Origin: Corticium candelabrum | Lineage: Eukaryota > Porifera > Homoscleromorpha > Homosclerophorida > Plakinidae | NCBI RefSeq assembly: GCF_963422355.1 | Contig: NC_085095.1 | Coordinates: 3,098,009-3,162,008, forward strand | Direction of reading: 5' to 3' | Length of the DNA: 64,000 bases | Part shown: positions 56,085 to 64,000 of the stretch, in pieces | How the letters are laid out: the number at the start of each line of letters is the position of its first letter | Position numbering within the stretch: position 1 is the first letter of the stretch | Made by a program: the position numbers and the translations under genes | The notes under the pieces: model-generated | The model's input: the letters and a program-made list of their open reading frames with translations, nothing else | Told to the model about the DNA's origin: nothing | Databases searched by the model: none

Positions 56085-58733
56085 ATGGCCATGGAACATT
56101 CATCGACAGATCCCTCTGATGAAGTCAATTCACGTTATGTCAAGTTGTAAGAGGCAAATACTCTGTGCTATACACAATCCAGCTAACTATTGTAGCCAAA
56201 CTAACAGCTGATACTGTTGTAGGCTTCATGAGAATTTTGAGCTTGGAACTGAGTCAGACAGAGTGTTGACAAAAGATGTTCTTGACTGCATGAACGTTGC
56301 CCTAGAGTCTGCTGGAGAGGCTGCAATATCTTCCAGCGATACGGGAAAACTCATACAAGTTTCCTTTGGCTCAGCAAATAGAGTACACAGAAAAAATGTC
56401 AGAGTTAAAAGGAAGCCGATCGTACATGTACTGTGGCATTAGAAAGAAGACCGACCATACCGCCAAGCGTCCTCTTCTGTCACCAACAACTGAACTGATA
56501 GCAGACTTGGAATATAAATTGAAACATGAAAGACAGATCAAGCAAGACTTGGGCCTTCAACTGCAGCACGAAAAGCAAATCAAGCAAGACTTAGAGCTTC
56601 AATTGGCCCGGGAGAAGCAGGTCAAACAGGATTTGGAGCATCAATTGTAACACCAAATGCAGTAAATTCAGCCTACCCCATAGGACAAAGTACGAGCTGA
56701 GATAGACTCAGAGCTGGCTAACCTGCAGCAAGCCGGAGGAGCACTGTGCATTGGTCCAATTGAAGAATCAGATCCAAGTACTTTGTCTGACTTCATCTTC
56801 AGTCAACTGTATGACCAATTGTTGCAGTATGCACCAAACACCACGTTGCTGTTGTCAACTATGGGTGGCAGTAGAGATTTCACAAGAACAGTCACCAATT
56901 TAAAAGACATACATAGTCTAACTGCCACTACTGTACTTGCAAAAAATAGTGACCATGTAAAGGGTTTCCAACTTCTACTGAGCTTGATGTTGACTGCTAG
57001 GGCAACAAGCAAATCAGTCATAACTACACTCAATCACATTGCCATTTGTCTTTCATACAGTCAGACTATAAGATACGTAGAAAATTCAGCCAGGGCAATA
57101 GACAAAAGAAGAGAGCTCCAACGTGGTCATTGGATTGTTGCCTATAACAACATAAACATTAACAAACAGGTGAGACATGAAACATAAACATTAACAAACA
57201 GGTGATACATGAAACATTTGCAAGACATGCAGAAACCTGGAACTTTACAAGTCGTTTAGCTTTCAAAGTTTCCAAACTACCACCACTCGAATATTACAGC
57301 ACTGCCGGCATTCCACAATGCAAAGGAGTGGATCTATCTGTTGACAGCATCCTATCCAATGATGAAGATGACAGAGATTCCATAAATCTGCACAGAAGAA
57401 GGTGGAAACAATGCTCATAACAAAGTTCAAATGCTTCAGTCACTTTACATCAACATCATACTACTCCAACCAAAGGAAACATGCTACAAAGTCTGTCATC
57501 CATCCAATTTCAGTGATTGATGTTGATGAGAGTTATCTAGACAACAATGTCACAATACTTGAAGAATTACAGAAAATATTGGCAATAGATGATACAATTC
57601 AGCAATGTGTCGTTGGAGACCAAGCTACCTGTAGAGCAATCCGTGGAGCTTGACGCAGAAGAGTAGCTGATGTCCCCAATGCCCGTCTTCGATGGGCAAA
57701 AGAAATCCTAGGAGATTTCCATTTTATGTGGGAGTGTTTGAAAGTAATCCATCTTACATTTTGGGAGTCACCAGAGCATCCTGGCTCATTGGCCAATCTA
57801 AGCGAACTGACTAATAGAACCAATGTCACAATAGCTGCTAAAAAGTTCCAGCAAGCAGATGAATTCCTGCGACATGCACTAGAAGCACACTTGACTGCAT
57901 AGCTGCTAACATTTCTAAACATCTCTGGTGTAGTAAAGCACAGTGACTCAACTACGGCTGCACCAAACAGCTGAGAGATTTGCAAACCAAGTGCTATAAG
58001 CCCCAACTGATAAAGACAAAAAAGATGCTGACCATATGTACAACTTCCAACGGTTATTCTTACAAATGGCGTTGCTGTATGAAGACCTCAGAGATGCCAT
58101 AAAACACGAGGATGGTCCACGAATTATTATGCATTGGAGAATGTGGCTACTGTATTTCCTAGCATAAAAAGGACCAACTACAGCAGCGAAGCTGCTATTA
58201 TCTTGGAAAATTTAATGGCTGATTTTTCAAAGTGGCTGTCCTACATAGTCACTCACAACAGGACAGTCAATTCGTCGGGTCGGCCAGGTCACGGAAAGGC
58301 AATTGACATGGCTGTTGAACATCACAATCTTGTGATCAAAACAGCACTTAGGTCATCTGGTGGTAACCTCACTCTCCATCACCTAAAAGTGATAAGTTTA
58401 GCAGCTCACATGCTACACGATGCAGCAGTATTGTGTGATAAAGAGGTCTTTGCTACTCACAAGGGAACACGACATCAAAGCTCAAAGGCTGAAAAAGACA
58501 TTCCAATGACGATATCGACCTTGAATGACTCCAGAGCAACCTGTCCAATTTCTCAAAGAACATTACCATCAAATAGATGCTTCACAACACCAAACCGTAA
58601 AGGATATGACATTGCATTGTCCAAACAATGGCTGGCCAAATTCCTAAAGGAAGAGGAACTACATATTGATGAGGAGAAATCAACAGATGAAGACCATGAG
58701 GAAATCTATTTTCTGCAAGACAATGAAATATGA
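56085..58733 (+). pseudogene. DUF6589-like transposase gene, decayed
   Basis: Exon 1 is 56085-56146 (MAMEHSSTDPSDEVNSRYVK); exon 2 from 56223 starts LHENFELGTESDRVLTKDVL and includes LIQVSFGSANRVHRKNVRVK. A shifted frame carries a coiled coil of 16-residue repeats (EKQIKQDLELQL). Then FIFSQLYDQLLQYAPNTTLL, NSDHVKGFQLLLSLMLTARA, GHWIVAYNNININKQV, WNFTSRLAFKVSKLPP, CVVGDQATCRAIRGA (TGA follows), DFHFMWECLKVIHLTFWES and the last frame 58134-58733 (AIILENLMADFSKWLSYIVT, GRPGHGKAIDMAVEHHNLVI). A 32-bp tandem duplication at 57152-57215 and several stops break it. Family recognition rests on remembered block order. Confidence 0.65.
57152..57215 (+). repeat. 32-bp tandem duplication in the transposase gene
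   Basis: ATAAACATTAACAAACAGGT.. occurs at 57152-57183 and again at 57184-57215 with one mismatch; 32 is not a multiple of three, so it shifts the frame. Confidence 0.92.
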
Positions 58734-58777
58734 CAAGGTGCTAGGCTTTATTGTAGCGTTATAGCACTATTATAGCA

Positions 58778-60560
58778 CTAACTTATACCACTAACATAAA
58801 TTTCACAGGTTATTGCTACAATCCCCCAAAACATCTCTACAGCGCTCTCTACAGTAATTACATCTGTGTTATCACTTGTACGCCTCAAAGCAACGTGGGT
58901 TACTATGTTAGGTATATGACCCTCGATTAATTGAAATACAGGTGCACTGAACTCTTTTACCACGCCTAGTGGTACCACATCTTCTTCTGAACAAATCTTA
59001 TTGCAGCCCTTTACAATTTTGGCAATCACTGCCATGGAAAGTACTCCATCTAGACCTCTCCGCCTAAATCGTGTGCCTCCTGCAGTTTCCCTAACCTTTA
59101 GCAACGGTTGGTTTAATGCAACTCTCTGCCCTGCAAGAACTCGACGTGATCTCAAAGCTCCAGATCTACAAGGAATTGGAGTGCCATCATCTGTACATGG
59201 TATTTCGGTGAAAAACACACCTGGACGTTCACTAGAAGAGCAGAAGAGGCTGGTAAAAGCTCCTCAGACTGCAAAATGTCACGAATTATTACTTTCCGCA
59301 AACAAGATGTATTTGAACAAAGTTTTACGACGTCAGGCCCAGTGTATTTAAGATCACGGGCATGTGCCACAAATCTAACCGGACACAATCGCCTTGAGTC
59401 TCTTCCTGCACGACCAGCTAACTGCACCAATTCTGATGCCTTGTCTGGCACACCAAACAAGATTACTTCAGTGATATCATCAATGTCTATCCCAAGACCA
59501 AATGCACTTGTATCTACCATTGCTCTCTGCCTTCCACTCTTAAAATTCTCATAATGTTGTGACCGACCCTCTAGAGACATCGTCGCTTGATACTGACCTA
59601 CACAGCCCTTGGTGGCAGCACTAAAGCTACGGACGAGATGAACATAAACACCGTACAGGGTGTCCTTAGCTCTACAAAATATCAATGTCTTAGGAATTAC
59701 TTCTGGAGACTTGACTGATGACAACATTGAAGAAAGTGAGTGAAATACAGACAACATAGACTCGGATAAATCCAAAGAAAAGAAGAGGTTGGGCCGATTC
59801 AAGGATCCAGACACTAGGACATAATCAGGCATATTTAGCCGCTGAGTGACTGAAACAATAAGATGACGTGGAGCTGTTGCTAAAAGAGCCATGAGTGGGA
59901 CAGACGGTAGACAGGAACGGATATAGTTAAGCTTTTTATAAGCAGGGCGAAATTTACCCCAGTCTTCAATTAAATGAGCTTCATCTATAGCAATGAAGGA
60001 AGTAACATCTTTCAATCTCTCAGACATTGCATTCCTGAAAAACTTTCTAGTAATTGTCTCGGGTGACATGTAGACTGAAATAAGAAAGACAAGAGACCCT
60101 GTTAGGCCTGTCAGAACAACCACAATTACAATGCAAGTGCTCACTCAGTTTGAAATTTCCTAGACATATATCCTCAAGCAGCTCATTATCTGATAGAAAA
60201 GCTATGCGAGTAACAGAAACTGATTTTCCCTCCAGTTTACTAACCTTGAAATAGAGGAGGATACAGACATTTGGCCTGTGTCAAGCCACAAAAGTTCAAT
60301 ACAATCTAACTCCTAGGTACTTGATCATCCATCAGTGATATCAAAGGGCTAACAAAAATGCATGAACCAGACAGGATCATAGCAGGTAGCAGATAACACA
60401 GTGAATTTCCACCAGAAGTCCTCATTCTAACAAATACATCTTTTCGCGAAAGAATAGCCCTGGAAACTTCAAGTTGACCCTCCCGGAAGTTTTCATACTT
60501 GAAGACTTCTCGAAGGGTAGACCGTAGTTTCCTGTCAAGATCAACCCGTTCCATTGTCAT
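58778..60560 (-). pseudogene. RecQ-like superfamily II helicase of the transposon
   Basis: Exon 1 (60560-60315): VFKYENFREGQLEVSRAILS (motif 0), then MRTSGGNSLCYLLPA, where motif I normally reads TGGGKS, so the ATP-binding Lys is Asn; ends SPLISLMDDQ. Exon 2 about 60247-60152: VSKLEGKSVSVTRIAFLSDN. Exon 3 from about 60102: VYMSPETITR, FIAIDEAHLIEDWG (motif II DEAH intact), ALLATAPRHL (III), TLIFCRAKDTLYGVYVHLVR (IV), VDTSAFGLGIDIDDI (V), LVQLAGRAGRDSR (VI), then the zinc-binding CSNTSCLRKVII. A frameshift near 59210 leads to a tail (CRSGALRSRRVLAGQ..) ending at 58778. The Walker A change predicts loss of ATPase in this copy. Confidence 0.85.
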
Positions 60561-60946
60561 TGAGTGCTTTTGCTATAGAATAGAGTGTGCGCGCAAACGG
60601 TGTACGTACTGACCGCAAAGGAGATGCGCGTGTGAAATACCAAGAAGGTCATCACTCCACCAATTGTAGATCTCACACTACGAGCCTACACGACACCCTT
60701 CACCAACACTCCATAGACTTACCTTTTCAACATGCTTCAGTTGTCTGCAAGTCCTGGATATGCCACAAACACCAAACAATGGTCATAGCATCCCGTGTGG
60801 TACGTTTATTCGATTAGTGCTAACACTAATTTGATTTGAAGTTACGGAACAGTTGATGACGTCGGGGGTGACAGTTGATGACGTTGAGGGTGACACTTAG
60901 TGAGAATTTAGTAAGGAGATATGGCAGGAAGTAGGCGGGATGATCC

Positions 60947-61012
60947 CAGACTCTCTCGCGCCTGGAATTGTCATACGGGTACCGGACAATACTAGCGAGA
61001 GAAAGTCTTGGA
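60947..61012. repeat. Right subterminal hairpin of the 6.3-kb element
   Basis: CCAGACTCTCTCGCG..CGAGAGAAAGTCTTGG, the inverse of the left hairpin with a few changes. Just inside is a short GACAGTTGATGACGT tandem pair (about 60848-60890). Confidence 0.85.
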
Positions 61013-61190
61013 ACAAGGCTAATTGACGTGGAAGCATCAAAGCATGTGATGTGGGCGTTGCCAGCAACTTCGCTGTTATTGCGGCTTCAATTCGAGGGCG
61101 GCCTAAATTTTTAACATGTCTCTTTAACTGCGGCCAATATTTGAGAGCGGCCTCTAATCGAGGGCGCTCTCTATTCGAACAAATACGGTA

Positions 61191-62605
61191 CATACATACA
61201 TACACTCATGCGTCCAATGTGCATATTAATTAAACAGACACCTTATTTATTTACATTTTAATATAACATTATCACAATCACATAACTTTAAGGTGACGTC
61301 AGAAGTCCATTTTTATGGAATTTGAACCCCACTCCCCTTTGGCAAAGCAGCTTACGGGCCTGAAGAGCTAGCCAATCCTGGTTGTACCCAACCAATATGT
61401 CGGCTGGAAAATGCAATCTCAACGTCAGTGGATTGAGCAGTATGATTGCTATCAACGAGAGTAAGAGTTGTGATATACACGTATCATAGATACACACTGA
61501 CGGTACGCAGGTCTTCTGCTAAGGCCTGTAATCGTTAAATTGTGACCGAACAAAGGTAGTAACTCCAACCTCTCGACCAGAGATTCTGAGAGAAAGTCTG
61601 AGGAAACAACAAAAATGATGTGGAATGCAATACTTTGCACTTGCGAGTGGACCTGCAAGCAATTTCTTGAAAGCCAGGGTTTGTACCAATTTACGCATTT
61701 GAGTTTGCCTCTAGGTAACTTCAGTTTGGGTAAATTAGGTCTATTCGCACCACTTAACGCCGATCTATATTAGCGGAGTGTTAACAACCTAGAATTCGTA
61801 ATAGACAATCTTATTGTGCGACAATACCATGTTCTATTGCAATTGTGTTTAGAAAAGGTTCTATCTTGTTTTGGGCCAATGGCCTGCATGTATACTCGCG
61901 GGAATTTATCGCCGCCCTGCAACCTAAAATCGGTACTACGATGCGAAACTTAGCGCATAATAAATTGTGTCAAATTTATCTCTATAATTAGGTAGATCGA
62001 TTTCACTCGCGCCGCTTGAGACCAACTTAGAACACCACTTGCTACGCACTTGCATGCATGTAATAAACGGTGGGCCATTGCGACGTAACAAAGAGGCAAA
62101 ACACACGGACGGACGGACATGCAGACAAAGGTCCCAGCTATTTGTACTGTATTATTGCTGATGGAGAGATCCTAAGCACCCTACACATTTATACGATAAA
62201 CGGTTAAAACCGCATAAATGTTTGCGTTTCCTAGATAAACTAGAGGGTCAGTGACTGAGTCAGTCTCTGAACAGGAGATGCCAACCAAAAATGACCGCAG
62301 TCTTAGCTGTTCAGTGGCAACTTGTTTCCGGTCATGCGACCCTGACGTAAAATAACGCGCGTTATTCCACCAAGTAGGCCGAAGATGGCTTATGGGCATA
62401 CATGCACGTACTCCTAGAACAGAACTGTGCGATAAAGAGTTGGATACGCACTTTCAAACTCTGGGCGGCAATCTTCTAAGGGAAGTTGCCCAAATTGATT
62501 CACGTGTACTTGGAGGGTGGTCCTAGTACTCCTACGCTCCGGAATTGGAGAAGCTTGCCTACTCGTAACACGTCTCGCACTTTGTCTGGTGATGCATAGC
62601 GCGGT
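61191..62605. other. Intergenic region
   Basis: A short TACA run to 61204, then unremarkable sequence with a GGACGGACGGACA tract near 62107. No gene or paired repeat seen. Confidence 0.65.
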
Positions 62606-62920
62606 ATGACTCGAATAGAAGCATGTGGACATCGTCTTGCGTTCATCTATTTGTGCGCAATGGCGTTGCGGTTACAGCAAGACGGTACAGGCAAACCTCT
62701 CTGTAAGATTGACAACAGACGCTTTCAAGTTGAATATAGCAAATACGAGCACCCTCTCAGATGCAATGCTACATGTGGTGAACGATGTGAAATGAACAGA
62801 CTAAGCAACAATTCTTACTTGGAGCGTTGTTTCTGTGACAAGTTCTGCAAGGTGTATGGAGATTGCTGCTTGGGACTAATTCACAGTGCGGAAACTGAAA
62901 AAATTCTTTTCCATCTAAAG
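62606..62920 (+). CDS. First exon of a somatomedin-B domain protein
   Basis: ATG at 62606, 105 codons to a consensus donor AAG|GTAAGA at 62920. Residues about 10-24 (RLAFIYLCAMALRLQ) form a hydrophobic segment usable as a signal peptide. Residues about 53-90 hold the SMB pattern: CNATCGERC, then ERCFCDKFCKVYGDCC, the CxCDxxCxxxxxCC core of this disulfide-rich extracellular fold (vitronectin, ENPP, many invertebrate receptors). The rest of the gene is to the right, beyond exons I can identify, so the full product is unknown. An alternative upstream start is unlikely because the frame opens just here. Confidence 0.75.
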
Positions 62921-63783
62921 GTAAGAACATTACTTGTATCTTTGTACAACAATCGAATGCACCGTCATATTGTAGTAGAGTAAGTGTTAGCTCATTAGTA
63001 ATACAGTGTTAAACACACCAAGCAAGTGTTAGAGAATATGCTATAGTAATAGCTGCAAGGTGACTCCAAGCTGACGTTTCGTTACTTCCAGTACTTTGAC
63101 CACATGTGCATGCAGGTTACAAAGAATTTCATGCGGTCTTCAAATAGATTAGTTTGATACGTACGTCGATGCCTGTCTTGTTCTGTTGAAGAGGTACCGC
63201 TGCACGCGGTCACGCAACCAGTTCCTCAAAAGTGCAGCCAGCCTACTTTGTTAAACATTTGACTGCTAGGTTCATGCTACACATGTATGTATACCCTCAG
63301 CAATCCTTTAATTCGAACCAGCCTGAAACAATGGTGAGACTGGACTGCATCTTGTGTTTGTGTCCTGCTTTATTACTCTTGTCTTCACTCTTGTCTTCTA
63401 AAGGTTTTGGAACACCTACAGCTCACACGTGACATCCCTGGCTGCCACATGAACGCGCACGGACCGCTACATTTTGAAAGAACTAGATTAGTCAACGCAT
63501 CCTCGTGGTAACTCCTGAAAAACAATGTTCAACTTTGTAATATTGTTGAAGCTGACAAGAGCCTTGGAGTTAATTTGCATACAGAGCGTCAAATGATTGT
63601 ATCAATCAGTTCATGCCAAGGCTATATATTCCCCTGCAGAGGCTTTGTAACCGTCTCGATCAAAGCGAGACGTTTGACAATGCACACAGAGTAAGACAAA
63701 TGCATGAAACTTAATTCTGAGTGTCATATGACGTCTGTATGAACTCCTAGAATGTGAAGACATTGATACCGGCGGGTGAACTC
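62921..63783. other. Probable intron of the SMB gene
   Basis: Begins with the donor at 62921. No convincing second exon; the frame at 63232-63432 has low similarity to anything. Confidence 0.5.
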
Positions 63784-63842
63784 ACACATACCCACGCACG
63801 CAGGCACGCTCGCTCGCTCGCTCGCTCTCACACACACGCGCG

Positions 63843-63873
<31 letters not shown>

Positions 63874-64000
63874 CAAACACACCACACACACACCACACAC
63901 GCTACGCACGCCACACACACCACACACACACCACACACGCCACACACGCCACACACGCCACACACACCACACACACCACACACACCACACACACCACACC
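63784..64000. repeat. Compound CA/CACAC/CACACG repeat at the right edge
   Basis: CGCTCGCTCG, then (CA)n, then ACACCACACACG-type units to the window end. Coding in either direction is only repeat translation. Confidence 0.95.

Larger units (their letters stand above)
54851..61190. mobile_element. 6.3-kb TIR transposon with DUF6589-like transposase and RecQ-like helicase (Academ-H-like)
   Basis: Ends: TACCGTATTTCTTCC..ATAG at left and, inverted, TACCGTATTTGTTCGAATAG at right; CATACA flanks both sides. Long subterminal inverted regions (about 55190-55375 against 60810-61012) include a hairpin at each end. The two genes converge near 58740. Transposase plus helicase in one TIR element is the Academ-H layout as I recall it; the superfamily label is an inference. 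Confidence 0.8.

Overview
This window is animal genomic DNA. It carries intron-split genes with GT..AG junctions, an animal-type PEX5, a Golgi alpha-mannosidase, a somatomedin-B exon, tRNA-derived SINEs, long GT/CA arrays and many transposons. PIF/Harbinger, Ty3/gypsy, RAG1-like and DUF6589/RecQ elements together suggest a non-bilaterian or other marine invertebrate. A sponge or cnidarian is my best guess from the repeat flavour, not a proven assignment.

Host genes sit mainly at the left end. 53-2002 holds the last three exons of a class I (GH47) alpha-1,2-mannosidase (+). It converges on an intronless PEX5 (2176-3930, -). PEX5 shares a 96-bp divergent promoter with pyridoxal kinase (4027-10337, +, 12 or more exons). 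At the right end, 62606-62920 is the first exon of a secreted or membrane somatomedin-B protein.

10.3-15.4 kb is intergenic repeat. It contains a 1.16-kb TIR element carrying a decayed P2RX7-C-like zinc domain, a foldback element with a Z-DNA-prone CG/TG core, and a tRNA-derived SINE.

15.4-30.9 kb is a retroelement graveyard. It includes an LTR element with 137-bp LTRs and a GTCAA target duplication, into which a dead Harbinger and other gypsy pieces have landed. Further gag/pol/integrase fragments follow, plus a DDE (IS630/Tc1-like) transposase broken by four in-frame stops.

30.9-44.7 kb is a nest. Harbinger-2 contains LTR element C (LTRs at 32953 and 44316, TSD TCTA). C contains Harbinger-3 (35854-44301, TSD TAA). 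Harbinger-3 contains a foldback element (38060-39395, TSD TGCT) and a very young gypsy D (39668-44115, TSD CTCTG, LTRs differing at one of 149 bases).

46.0-52.2 kb holds the most striking object: a nine-exon minus-strand gene (46517-50802, about 1,025 codons). It joins a RAG1-type N-terminal zinc region, RING and zinc finger to a complete DDE transposase core, and is flanked by diverged inverted repeats. Eight exons are clean; exon 5 has one stop and two frameshifts.

54.85-61.19 kb is a 6.3-kb transposon inserted in a TACA microsatellite. A DUF6589-like transposase gene and a RecQ-like helicase gene converge inside it (Academ-H-like, tentative). Most transposon genes here are visibly broken, so much of the window records past mobility rather than present function.
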